DNA of 64,000 nucleotides from Thiobacillus denitrificans (GTDB lineage Bacteria > Pseudomonadota > Gammaproteobacteria > Burkholderiales > Thiobacillaceae), in the NCBI GenBank assembly GCA_002343685.1, contig DDRS01000009.1, forward strand, positions 79,151-143,150. Reading direction: 5' to 3'. A program made the position numbers and the translations under genes. Shown here piece by piece: positions 50,511 to 58,528 of this stretch. The stretch's first letter is position 1. Each line of letters starts with the position of its first letter. Under the pieces are notes generated by a model. It was given only the letters and a program-made list of their open reading frames with translations. It did no database searches and was not told where the DNA came from.

Positions 50511-51767
50511 ATGGCGAAAAAAATGAACGCCTTTTACGCACAGTCCGGCGGCGTCACCGCGGTCATCAACGCGTCGGCTTGCGGCGTGATCGAAACCGCA
50601 CGCAAGCACAAGGACAAGATCGGCAAGGTCTACGCCGGCCGCAACGGCATCATCGGCGCGCTGACCGAAGACCTGATCGATACCACCAAGGAATCCGCCA
50701 CCGCGATCGCCGCGCTGCGTTCCACGCCGTCGGGCGCCTTCGGCTCCTGCCGCTTCAAGCTCAAATCGCTCGAGGCCAACAAGCGCGAATACGAGCGCCT
50801 GATCGAAGTCTTCAAGGCGCACAACATCGGCTACTTCTTCTACAACGGCGGCGGCGATTCGGCCGACACCTGCTTCAAGGTCAGCCAGCTGTCCGAGGCA
50901 ATGGGCTACCCGATCCAGGCGATCCACGTGCCGAAGACCGTCGACAACGACCTGCCGATCACCGACTGCTGTCCCGGCTTCGGCTCGGTCGCCAAGTACA
51001 TCGCCGTGTCCACGCTGGAAGCCAGCTACGACGTGCGCTCGATGGCCAAGACCTCGACCAAGGTGTTTGTGATCGAGGTGATGGGCCGCCACGCCGGCTG
51101 GATCGCCGCCGCCGGCGGACTGGTCGAGGACCACGGCATTCCGGTCGTGATCCTGTTCCCCGAGATCGAATTCGACCAGAAGAAATTCCTTGCCCGCGTC
51201 GACAAGCTGGTGAAGGAACACGGCTACTGCACCGTCGTGGTCTCCGAAGGCTGCCACTACCCGGACGGCAAGTTCCTGGCCGAGCAGGGCACGCGCGACG
51301 CCTTCGGCCATGCGCAGCTGGGCGGCGCCGCCCCGGTGGTCGCCAACATGATCAAGGACGCGCTCGGCCACAAGTTCCACTGGGCCGTCGCCGACTACCT
51401 GCAGCGCGCCGCACGCCACGTCGCGTCGAAGACCGACGTCAAGCAGGCCTACGAACTCGGCAAGAAAGCGGTCGAGCTTGCGGTCAAGGGCCACAACTCG
51501 GTGATGCCGACGGTCGACCGCCTGTCCGATTCGCCCTACAAGTACAAGATCGGCATGGCGCCGCTGTCCAAGGTCGCCAACGTCGAGAAGTTCATGCCGC
51601 GCGACTTCATCACCAAGGACGGCTTCGGCATCACGCCCAAGTGCAAGCGTTATCTGACGCCGCTGATCCAGGGCGAGGACTATCCGAAGTACAAGGATGG
51701 CCTGCCGGTGTATGTGACGCTGAAGAACATCGCGGTGGCGAAGAAGCTGCCGACATTCAAACTTTGA
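50511..51767 (+). CDS. pfp: Pyrophosphate-dependent 6-phosphofructokinase
   Basis: A 418-residue PFK of the PPi type. It shows AQSGGVTAVINASACGV at the N-terminus, FYNGGGDSADTCFKVS near residue 110, PKTVDNDLPITDCCPGFGS near 140 and EVMGRHAGWIAAAGG near 190. The Lys in PKTVDND and the GGD segment are diagnostic of PPi use. It reversibly phosphorylates fructose 6-phosphate with PPi. GAGGAG supports the start. hppA, which also uses PPi, is one small gene away. Confidence 0.92.
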   Translation: MAKKMNAFYAQSGGVTAVINASACGVIETARKHKDKIGKVYAGRNGIIGALTEDLIDTTKESATAIAALRSTPSGAFGSCRFKLKSLEANKREYERLIEVFKAHNIGYFFYNGGGDSADTCFKVSQLSEAMGYPIQAIHVPKTVDNDLPITDCCPGFGSVAKYIAVSTLEASYDVRSMAKTSTKVFVIEVMGRHAGWIAAAGGLVEDHGIPVVILFPEIEFDQKKFLARVDKLVKEHGYCTVVVSEGCHYPDGKFLAEQGTRDAFGHAQLGGAAPVVANMIKDALGHKFHWAVADYLQRAARHVASKTDVKQAYELGKKAVELAVKGHNSVMPTVDRLSDSPYKYKIGMAPLSKVANVEKFMPRDFITKDGFGITPKCKRYLTPLIQGEDYPKYKDGLPVYVTLKNIAVAKKLPTFKL

Positions 51768-51800
51768 TAGGGACCAGGATTCAGAGGCCATGGATCAGGG

Positions 51801-51822
51801 AATGTGCGGCTTGCCGCACATT
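51801..51822. repeat. Hairpin 1 of a tandem palindrome between pfp and the 70-residue gene
   Basis: AATGTGCGG (51801-51809) and CCGCACATT (51814-51822) pair perfectly around CTTG. Confidence 0.7.
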
Positions 51823-51824
51823 GA

Positions 51825-51857
51825 AATCAGGGAGCGGGCTTGGCCCGCACCCTGATT
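51825..51857. repeat. Hairpin 2 of the tandem palindrome
   Basis: Arms 51825-51839 and 51843-51857 pair with one A-A mismatch. It begins 2 nt after hairpin 1 and has the same CTTG core, suggesting a repeated palindromic unit (REP-like or terminator). Confidence 0.65.
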
Positions 51858-51888
51858 CCTGAATCCCGACCCCCGCCCCCTGGAGAAC

Positions 51889-52101
51889 ATGACACTCGAC
51901 CGCGCAAAACAACTGCTCAAGGTACAGGCCGATTTCGGCGGCTTCTACAACGGCAATTCGGCCAAGCTGATCTTGTCCGAGGTGCAGCGTGAGCATGGGC
52001 AGGAGGCGGTCGATCAGCTCATCCGGGACCTTGAGCTTGACCGGATCTTCGGGTTCGAACCCGGCACACGGTTCGAGGGTGGGCTGGCAATGGGTAAATA
52101 G
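51889..52101 (+). CDS. Small 70-residue protein before hppA
   Basis: A short soluble protein, MTLDRAKQLLKVQADFGGFY ... HGQEAVDQLIRDLELDRIF and ending in GLAMGK. CTGGAG is 5 nt before the ATG. It is followed by a terminator. No domain recognised; it probably belongs with pfp or hppA by position only. Confidence 0.7.
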   Translation: MTLDRAKQLLKVQADFGGFYNGNSAKLILSEVQREHGQEAVDQLIRDLELDRIFGFEPGTRFEGGLAMGK

Positions 52102-52104
52102 TCG

Positions 52105-52132
52105 ACGGCAGCGCAAGCTGCCGTTTTGTTTT
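52105..52132 (+). terminator. Intrinsic terminator before hppA
   Basis: ACGGCAGC (52105-52112) and GCTGCCGT (52117-52124) with a GCAA tetraloop, followed by TTTGTTTT. Confidence 0.9.
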
Positions 52133-52162
52133 GGTGCGTAGTAAAACGATAAAGGAGTTGTG

Positions 52163-54205
52163 ATGGAGACGCAGTTGATGTGGATCTTGGTCAGCGCAGT
52201 GCTGGCTTTGGTATATGGCGTGATATCGATCGGTTGGATTCTGAAAAAACCGGCCGGCAATGCACGCATGCAGGAAATCGCGTTGGCGGTACAGCAGGGC
52301 GCGCAAGCGTACCTCAACCGTCAGTACACCACCATTGCCATGGTCGGCGTGGTGCTGTTCGTCGCGCTGTGGCTGGCGCTGGGGGCTCACACCGCGATCG
52401 GGTTCCTGATCGGCGCGGTGCTCTCGGGCGCGGCGGGCTTCATCGGCATGAACGTGTCGGTGCGTGCCAACGTCCGTACCGCCGAAGCGGCTTCGCACGG
52501 CCTCAATGCGGCGCTCAACGTCGCGTTCAAGGGCGGCGCCATCACCGGCATGCTGGTCGTCGGACTGGGCCTGTTGGGCGTGGCCGGCTACTACGCCGTG
52601 CTGACCGCGATGGGCGCGACGTCTGAAGGCGCGATCCATTCGCTGGTCGGCCTTGGCTTCGGCGGCTCGCTGATCTCCATCTTCGCGCGTCTCGGCGGCG
52701 GCATCTTCACCAAGGGCGCTGACGTCGGCGCCGACCTGGTGGGCAAGGTCGAAGCCGGCATTCCCGAGGACGATCCGCGCAACCCGGCGGTGATTGCCGA
52801 CAACGTCGGCGACAACGTCGGCGACTGTGCCGGCATGGCGGCCGACCTGTTCGAGACCTACGCGGTGACCCTGATCGCCACCATGCTGCTGGGCGCGCTG
52901 ATGGCGAGCCAGGCCGGCACCGGCGCGGTGATCTACCCGCTGGCGCTGGGCGCGGTGTCGATCATCGCCTCCATCGTCGGTTCGTTCTTCGTCACCGCGC
53001 GTGAGGGCGGCAAGATCATGAACGCGCTGTATCGCGGCCTCGCGGTGGCGGGCGGTCTCTCGCTGATCGCCTTCTACCCGGTGACGCAAATGCTGATCGG
53101 CGACGGCCTGCAGATGAACGACGGCTCGGTGATCGCATCGATGAACCTGTATTACGCCGCGTTGATCGGCCTCGCGCTCACCGCCGCGATGGTCGTCATC
53201 ACCGAGTACTACACCGCCACCGAGTACGCGCCGGTGCGCCACATCGCGCAAGCCTCGACCACCGGCCACGGCACCAACATCATCGCCGGTCTCGGCGTGT
53301 CGATGAAGTCCACCGCGGCACCGGTGCTGGCCGTGTGTCTGGCGATCTATGGTGCGTATGCGCTGGCTGGCCTGTACGGCATCGCCATCGCCGCCACGGC
53401 CATGCTGTCGATGACCGGCATCATCGTCGCCCTCGACGCCTACGGTCCGATCACCGACAACGCCGGCGGCATCGCCGAAATGGCCGAGCTGCCGAGCGCC
53501 ATCCGCGACATCACCGACCCGCTCGACGCCGTCGGCAACACCACCAAGGCGGTCACCAAGGGCTACGCCATCGGCTCGGCCGGCCTCGCCGCACTGGTAC
53601 TGTTCGCCGACTACACCCACGCGCTGCAGGCCAAGACCGGCGGCGTCACGCTGTTCGACCTGTCCGACCACATGGTCATCATCGGCCTCTTCATCGGCGG
53701 CATGGTGCCGTATCTGTTCGGTGCGATGGGCATGGAAGCGGTCGGTCGCGCGGCCGGTTCGGTGGTGGTCGAAGTGCGCCGCCAGTTCAAGGAAATCCCC
53801 GGCATCATGGCGGGTACGGCCAAGCCCGATTATTCGCGTGCGGTCGACATGCTGACCAAAGCGGCGATCAAGGAAATGATCGTGCCGTCGCTGCTGCCGG
53901 TGCTGGTTCCGGTGCTGGTCGGCCTGATCCTCGGTCCCAAGGCGCTCGGCGGCGTGCTGCTCGGCACCATCATCACCGGTATCTTCGTGGCGATTTCGAT
54001 GACCACCGGCGGCGGTGCGTGGGACAACGCCAAGAAGTACATCGAGGAAGGCAATTTCGGCGGTAAAGGATCGGAAGCGCACAAGGCCGCCGTCACCGGC
54101 GACACCGTGGGCGATCCCTACAAGGACACCGCCGGTCCGGCCGTGAACCCGCTGATCAAGATCATCAACATCGTTGCGTTGCTGATCGTGCCGCTGATCG
54201 GGTGA
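52163..54205 (+). CDS. hppA: Membrane-bound proton-translocating pyrophosphatase (K+-independent type)
   Basis: A 680-residue integral membrane H+-PPase with about 15-16 helices. The catalytic loops GGIFTKGADVGADLVGKVEAGIPEDDPRNPA-type (near residues 180-210), DNVGDNVGDCAGMAADLFE and TDNAGGIAEM are present. The site that controls K+ dependence reads GNTTKA (Lys, instead of Ala in K+-dependent enzymes), so it should be K+-independent and proton-pumping. AAAGGAG precedes the start. It either recovers PPi energy or makes PPi for the neighbouring PPi-PFK. Confidence 0.95.
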   Translation: METQLMWILVSAVLALVYGVISIGWILKKPAGNARMQEIALAVQQGAQAYLNRQYTTIAMVGVVLFVALWLALGAHTAIGFLIGAVLSGAAGFIGMNVSVRANVRTAEAASHGLNAALNVAFKGGAITGMLVVGLGLLGVAGYYAVLTAMGATSEGAIHSLVGLGFGGSLISIFARLGGGIFTKGADVGADLVGKVEAGIPEDDPRNPAVIADNVGDNVGDCAGMAADLFETYAVTLIATMLLGALMASQAGTGAVIYPLALGAVSIIASIVGSFFVTAREGGKIMNALYRGLAVAGGLSLIAFYPVTQMLIGDGLQMNDGSVIASMNLYYAALIGLALTAAMVVITEYYTATEYAPVRHIAQASTTGHGTNIIAGLGVSMKSTAAPVLAVCLAIYGAYALAGLYGIAIAATAMLSMTGIIVALDAYGPITDNAGGIAEMAELPSAIRDITDPLDAVGNTTKAVTKGYAIGSAGLAALVLFADYTHALQAKTGGVTLFDLSDHMVIIGLFIGGMVPYLFGAMGMEAVGRAAGSVVVEVRRQFKEIPGIMAGTAKPDYSRAVDMLTKAAIKEMIVPSLLPVLVPVLVGLILGPKALGGVLLGTIITGIFVAISMTTGGGAWDNAKKYIEEGNFGGKGSEAHKAAVTGDTVGDPYKDTAGPAVNPLIKIINIVALLIVPLIG

Positions 54206-54219
54206 ATTGCGTTAAGCTT

Positions 54220-54262
54220 CGCCCTGCGTGTCAGTTCCATGTCTATTTGGCATGGCAGGGCG
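54220..54262. repeat. Long inverted repeat after hppA
   Basis: CGCCCTGC (54220-54227) and GCAGGGCG (54255-54262) enclose CCATG/CATGG. No T-run follows; it may be a 3' stabilising structure for hppA mRNA. Confidence 0.45.
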
Positions 54263-54300
54263 AGCAATCGCACACGTTCACTTAATCAAAAGGAGGAAGC

Positions 54301-54507
54301 ATGGCAAAAAACGTCGGTGGAGTTGATCGTATTGTCCGCGCAGTGGTCGGGATCGCGCTCATTGGGTATGCGATGTCGAATTTGCCGGGCGCCGAGAACT
54401 GGATGGTTCCAGCGGGCATCGTGGGCTTTGTCGTCCTGTTGACCGCCATCTTCGGATTTTGCCCGGCCTACCTGCCGTTCGGCATCAAAACCTGCAAGAC
54501 GAAATAA
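54301..54507 (+). CDS. DUF2892 (YgaP-type membrane domain) protein
   Basis: A 68-residue protein: KNVGGVDRIVRAVVGIALIG, then a hydrophobic segment and FGFCPAYLPFGIKTCKTK. This is the stand-alone YgaP transmembrane domain; YgaP itself is a rhodanese. Two Cys near the end could matter for sulfur chemistry. AAAAGGAGGA precedes the start. Confidence 0.88.
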   Translation: MAKNVGGVDRIVRAVVGIALIGYAMSNLPGAENWMVPAGIVGFVVLLTAIFGFCPAYLPFGIKTCKTK

Positions 54508-54533
54508 ACTTTCGTCATCCTGCAGAGTCATGC

Positions 54534-54563
54534 AAAGTGCGCCCTTGTGGCGCACTTTCTTTT
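54534..54563 (+). terminator. Intrinsic terminator just before lolA
   Basis: AAAGTGCGCC (54534-54543) and GGCGCACTTT (54549-54558) with a 5-nt loop and a CTTTT tail. The lolA ATG follows 15 nt later, so read-through or a promoter upstream controls lolA. Confidence 0.85.
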
Positions 54564-54572
54564 GGAGCCTTC

Positions 54573-55178
54573 ATGCGTTTATTGTTTCTGCTGTTTGCGC
54601 TGGTCGCCAGCGCAGCCCATGCCGGCGGCGTCGACCGTCTGAAAGCCTTCATTGCCGGCGCCAAGACCGCCCAGGCCGATTTCGTCCAGACCGTCTCCGA
54701 CAAGAACGGCCGCATCACCCAGCAGGCCAGCGGCCAGATGGCGTTTGCCCGGCCTGGCAAGTTCCGCTGGGACTACAACGCGCCCTACGAGCAGGTGATC
54801 GTCGGCGACGGCGCCAAACTCTGGCTGTACGACGTCGACCTCGACCAGGTCACCGTCAAGCCGCTCGGCGACGTCATCGCCGGCACGCCCGCCGCCCTGC
54901 TGGCCGGCGACAACGCCATCGAGAAATACTTCAGCCTGAAAAACGCGGGCGAGAGCGACGGCCTGGAATGGCTGGACGCCACCCCCAAGAACCGCGACAC
55001 CACCTTCGAGCGCATCCGCATGGGCTTCAAGGGCGACGCCCTGGTGCAGATGGAACTGTTCGACCAGTTCGGTCAGCACACCACGCTCAAGCTGACGCAC
55101 TTCGTACGCAATCCGTCCATCGCGCCGTCGCGCTTCAAGTTCACGCCGCCGAAGGGAGCGGATGTCATTGGGGAGTGA
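54573..55178 (+). CDS. lolA: Outer membrane lipoprotein carrier LolA
   Basis: A 201-residue periplasmic chaperone with signal peptide (MRLLFLLFALVASAAHA). It has FVQTVSDKNGRITQQASGQM, FARPGKFRWDYNAPYEQVIV and DGAKLWLYDVDLDQVTV, matching the LolA barrel. It carries lipoproteins to LolB. The ATG at 54573 starts the signal peptide. rarA follows after a repeat-rich gap, the usual lolA-rarA order. Confidence 0.93.
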   Translation: MRLLFLLFALVASAAHAGGVDRLKAFIAGAKTAQADFVQTVSDKNGRITQQASGQMAFARPGKFRWDYNAPYEQVIVGDGAKLWLYDVDLDQVTVKPLGDVIAGTPAALLAGDNAIEKYFSLKNAGESDGLEWLDATPKNRDTTFERIRMGFKGDALVQMELFDQFGQHTTLKLTHFVRNPSIAPSRFKFTPPKGADVIGE

Positions 55179-55246
55179 GCGGTCGGGGCAGGGCAGGGCC
55201 GCTTCGGCAAGGCTCTCCTGAGCAACGTCGAAGGGCTCGGGACAGG

Positions 55247-55335
55247 CTTCGACAGGCTCAGCCCGAACGGTGGTTAAGCGTGTGGGTGACTCAAAGCATA
55301 CGTTTTTAAGCCCGTTCGCCCTGAGCCTGTCGAAG
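55247..55335. repeat. Dispersed-type inverted repeat (CTTCGACAGGCTCAG family)
   Basis: Left arm 55247-55270 and right arm 55312-55335 (24 nt each, 22 matches when inverted) carry the CTTCGACAGGCTCAG / CTGAGCCTGTCGAAG core. A third partial copy lies at 55220-55236. This core is known as a dispersed repeat in many proteobacterial genomes. Only one cluster occurs in this window. Confidence 0.75.
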
Positions 55336-55434
55336 GGCATGTAACCAAGAGGCAGGGGCGTAGATTGTTCGACACGCGCACCAGCAGCCCGAATGGTGGC
55401 TGGTTTCGCCCGCTCACCCCGTTACAATTCCCGA

Positions 55435-56766
55435 ATGTCCACCCAAGACCTTTTCCAGGCCGACACACCCGAACCTGCGCGCGACGACCCCCACGCGCCG
55501 CTGGCTGAGCGCCTGCGCCCGCATACCCTGGCCGACGTCGTCGGGCAAACGCACTTATTGGGCCCCGGCAAGCCGCTGCGGCTCGCCTTCGATTCCGGCA
55601 AGCTGCATTCGATGATCCTGTGGGGGCCGCCGGGGGTGGGCAAGACCACGCTGGCGCGCCTGACCGCGCAGGCCTTCGGCGCCGACTTCATCGCGATCTC
55701 GGCCGTGCTGTCGGGCGTCAAGGACATCCGCGAAGCGGTCGAGCGCGCGCGCATGAACCAGACCCTCGGCAGTACCACCATCCTGTTCGTCGACGAAGTC
55801 CACCGCTTCAACAAGTCGCAGCAGGACGCCTTCCTGCCGCACGTTGAATCCGGGCTCTTCACCTTCATCGGCGCCACCACCGAAAACCCCTCGTTCGAGG
55901 TCGTCGGCGCGCTGTTGTCGCGCGCCCAGGTCTACGTGCTGAAATCGCTCACGCCCGACGAACTCGGCCAGCTGATGCGGCGCGCGCTGACCGAACTGCC
56001 CGACCTGAAGCTGGGCGAGGGTGTCGACAAACTGCTGGCCGCCTACGCCGACGGCGATGCCCGCAAGCTGTTGAACCTGCTGGAACAGCTCGACACCGCC
56101 GCGCGCAGTTCGCAGGTGAAGGAAGTCGACGCCGCCTTCGTCGAGAACGCGCTGGCGCAGTCGCTGCGCCGCTTCGACAAGGGCGGCGAGAATTTCTACG
56201 ACCAGATTTCCGCGCTGCACAAAAGCGTGCGTGGCAGCGATCCCGACGCCTCGCTCTACTGGTTCGTGCGCATGCTCGACGGCGGTGCCGACCCGCGCTA
56301 CCTCGGCCGGCGGCTGATCCGCATGGCGAGCGAGGACATCGGCCTGGCCGATCCGCGCGCGCTGCGCCTGGCGCTCGACGCCGTCGAAACCTACGAACGG
56401 CTGGGTTCCCCCGAAGGCGAGCTCGCGCTGGCCGAAGCCTGCCTCTACATGGCCTGCGCGCCCAAGAGCAACGCCGTCTATGTCGCCTACAACGCCGCGC
56501 GCGCCTTCGTGCAATCCAACCCGTCCAACGACGTTCCCATCCACCTACGCAATGCGCCCACCAAGCTGATGAAGGAACTCGGCTACGGCCGCGCCTACCG
56601 CTATGCCCACGACGAGCCCGAAGCCTACGCCGCCGGCGAACGCTACTTCCCCGACGATATCGAAGAGCAGACCTGGTACCACCCCACCCCGCGCGGGCTC
56701 GAAGGCAAGATCGCCGAGAAGCTGGCGCATTTGAGGAAGCTGGACGAAGAGGCGGGGAAGGACTGA
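55435..56766 (+). CDS. rarA: Replication-associated recombination protein RarA (MgsA)
   Basis: A 443-residue AAA+ ATPase: Walker A GPPGVGKTTLA (about residues 64-74), Walker B LFVDEVHRFNKSQQD, and a C-terminal tetramerisation part. It acts at stalled forks. The ATG at 55435 (MSTQDLFQ) begins the conserved N-terminus. In related genomes serS commonly follows; here a toxin-antitoxin pair follows. Confidence 0.94.
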   Translation: MSTQDLFQADTPEPARDDPHAPLAERLRPHTLADVVGQTHLLGPGKPLRLAFDSGKLHSMILWGPPGVGKTTLARLTAQAFGADFIAISAVLSGVKDIREAVERARMNQTLGSTTILFVDEVHRFNKSQQDAFLPHVESGLFTFIGATTENPSFEVVGALLSRAQVYVLKSLTPDELGQLMRRALTELPDLKLGEGVDKLLAAYADGDARKLLNLLEQLDTAARSSQVKEVDAAFVENALAQSLRRFDKGGENFYDQISALHKSVRGSDPDASLYWFVRMLDGGADPRYLGRRLIRMASEDIGLADPRALRLALDAVETYERLGSPEGELALAEACLYMACAPKSNAVYVAYNAARAFVQSNPSNDVPIHLRNAPTKLMKELGYGRAYRYAHDEPEAYAAGERYFPDDIEEQTWYHPTPRGLEGKIAEKLAHLRKLDEEAGKD

Positions 56767-56794
56767 ATCCTGTTCCCGTGCCGGCTTCTCGTGA

Positions 56795-56823
56795 TTGCCA
56801 ATAGTCCATTTATGGACTAGTCT
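56795..56823 (+). promoter_or_regulatory. Promoter and palindromic operator of the Xre-RES module
   Basis: TAGTCCAT (56802-56809) and ATGGACTA (56812-56819) form a perfect 8-bp palindrome with a 2-bp spacer. It lies between TTGCCA (56795-56800) and TAGTCT (56818-56823), which are 17 bp apart. An antitoxin bound there would block the promoter, the usual autoregulation of such modules. Confidence 0.65.
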
Positions 56824-56862
56824 TGCGTTGTGAGTTCAGAAAGATACTGACGCGAGGCTGAG

Positions 56863-57279
56863 ATGCAACACACGGCAACGGCCCGCCAGGCCCAACCCAA
56901 ACCAAGCAACCGCGACCTGTCGGCCGCCGGCCTGCGCGCCTTCTTCAACATCGCGCGCGACTGGGGGCTGAACACCGACGAGCAGATGGTGCTGCTGGGT
57001 GCGCCCGGCCGTTCGACCTTCTTCAAGTGGAAGTCCACGCCCGAGGCGGCCGACCTCAAGCGCGACACCCTCGAGCGCCTGTCCTACCTGCTGGGCATCT
57101 ACAAGGCGCTGCAGATCCTGCTGCCCGCTGCGACGGCGGCCGACGCCTGGGTGAAGAAGCCCAACAGCGCGCCGCTCTTCGGCGGCAAGAGCGCGCTCGA
57201 CCGCATGCTGGGCGGCAACGTCGCCGACCTGGTCGCGGTGCGCCAGTACTTGGATGCCCGCCGTGGTGGTTGGGCTTGA
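56863..57279 (+). CDS. Xre/MbcA/ParS-type antitoxin
   Basis: A 138-residue antitoxin. The N-terminal helix-turn-helix (LRAFFNIARDWGLNTDEQMVLLG and RSTFFKWK) is followed by the MbcA/ParS/Xre C-terminal toxin-binding domain (ERLSYLLGIYKALQILLP ... NSAPLFGGKSALDRMLGG). It overlaps the RES toxin start by 4 nt (TTGA). It neutralises the toxin and represses its own promoter. Confidence 0.9.
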   Translation: MQHTATARQAQPKPSNRDLSAAGLRAFFNIARDWGLNTDEQMVLLGAPGRSTFFKWKSTPEAADLKRDTLERLSYLLGIYKALQILLPAATAADAWVKKPNSAPLFGGKSALDRMLGGNVADLVAVRQYLDARRGGWA

Positions 57280-57956
57280 GTTACCCAACCGCGCGCCTGA
57301 AATGGACCCCGGCCTGGCGGGTGATCCCCAGCCGCTTTCCGTCCGTCGGCCTGTTCGAGCGCGTGGCGAGTCCCGAGGATTTCGACGCCCTCTACGCACT
57401 GGAAGCCATGACCAACGACCGCATCCGCGACGAAGTCGGCGAGATCAGCCTGGTTCCGCCGGATGAGCGCCTGTTCGGCCCCGGCAGCACCTGCATCATG
57501 GCGGCCTTCACCCATCTCAACCCGCAGGGCAGCCGCTTCAGCGATGGCAGTTACGGCGTTTTCTATTGCGCCCGCGCGCGCGATACCGCCATCGCCGAAA
57601 CCCGCCATCATTCGGCCCGCTTCATGGCAGCCACCCAGGAACCGTCGATGCGGCTGCAGATGCGGCTCTACAGCGTGGACGCCCAGGGCCGGGCGGTCGA
57701 CCTGCGCAAGGCCAGCCGGGCCGATCCCGGTATTGTCGATCCCGACGACTACGGCCATGCCCAGGGCATCGGGCGGCAGCTGCGGGCCGAGGGGGCGCAT
57801 GGCATCCTGTATCCCTCGGTACGCCACCCCGGCGGCGAATGCCTGGCGGCCTTGCGCACGGGCATCGTCAAAAACTGCCAGCACGCCGCCTACCTGGAAT
57901 ACAACTGGAACGGCCGGACCATCGATGCCGTGTTCGAAGTCGCCCAGCTGCTATGA
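57276..57956 (+). CDS. RES domain toxin (NAD+-depleting family)
   Basis: A 226-residue RES protein. Conserved residues are visible as the WRVIPSRF, RFSDGSYGVFYCARARDTAIAET and YPSVRHPGGECLAALR blocks (Arg, Glu and Ser of the family). Related toxins hydrolyse or phosphorolyse NAD+. The start is a TTG (57276) coupled to the antitoxin stop; a TTG at 57270 is an alternative. Confidence 0.9.
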   Translation: MSYPTARLKWTPAWRVIPSRFPSVGLFERVASPEDFDALYALEAMTNDRIRDEVGEISLVPPDERLFGPGSTCIMAAFTHLNPQGSRFSDGSYGVFYCARARDTAIAETRHHSARFMAATQEPSMRLQMRLYSVDAQGRAVDLRKASRADPGIVDPDDYGHAQGIGRQLRAEGAHGILYPSVRHPGGECLAALRTGIVKNCQHAAYLEYNWNGRTIDAVFEVAQLL

Positions 57957-58057
57957 CGGCGGCGCGCGGCCGATATTGCATGTCGTGTAAGGAATCGGCC
58001 GCATTCCAGACCAAGCATGCAGGCACACACGCATCCTCATCTCACCTGGAGACCCTC

Positions 58058-58528
58058 ATGCTCAAACGCATCCTCGTCATCGCCGCGCTCGCCTTCAGCC
58101 TGCCTGTCCTCGCCGACAGCAACGCCCCCTGGGGCAGTGCCAAGGATCTGGATATCCACTATGAAAAACAAAAGGTCGTCTTCGATACCACCACCGGCTC
58201 GGTGGAAGGGCTGACCAGCGTACTCGACCGCACCAGCTACCTGAGCGTGCTCAACGGCGCCGATCCCTTCGACAACAAGATCGTCATCGTCCTGCACGGC
58301 AACGTCATCCCGTTCTTCGCGATCAAGAACTACGCCAAATACAAGGCGCTGATGGATCGCGCGCAAAGCCTCTCCGTGGGCGGCATCATCGAATTCAGGA
58401 TGTGCAAGCTCGCCGCCCAGAGCCAGGGCTTCAAGCCCAAGGACATCCACGGCTTCGTCTCCATGGTGCCGATGGGCGACGCCGAGATCGTCCGGCTGCA
58501 GCAGGAAGGCTATGCCTACATGCGCTGA
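58058..58528 (+). CDS. Exported DsrE-family protein
   Basis: A 156-residue protein with a signal peptide (MLKRILVIAALAFSLPVLA). The mature DsrE-like fold has KIVIVLHGNVIPFFAIKNYAKY and FRMCKLAAQSQGFKPKDIHGFV. A single Cys (CKLAAQ) sits where DsrE/YrkE relatives carry an active cysteine, so persulfide chemistry is possible. Convergent with the patatin gene, overlapping it by 13 nt. Confidence 0.8.
   Translation: MLKRILVIAALAFSLPVLADSNAPWGSAKDLDIHYEKQKVVFDTTTGSVEGLTSVLDRTSYLSVLNGADPFDNKIVIVLHGNVIPFFAIKNYAKYKALMDRAQSLSVGGIIEFRMCKLAAQSQGFKPKDIHGFVSMVPMGDAEIVRLQQEGYAYMR

Noticed and set aside
52019..54082. 687-codon open frame opposite hppA
   Set aside because: His/Arg/Asp-rich shadow translation; hppA motifs are unambiguous on the plus strand.
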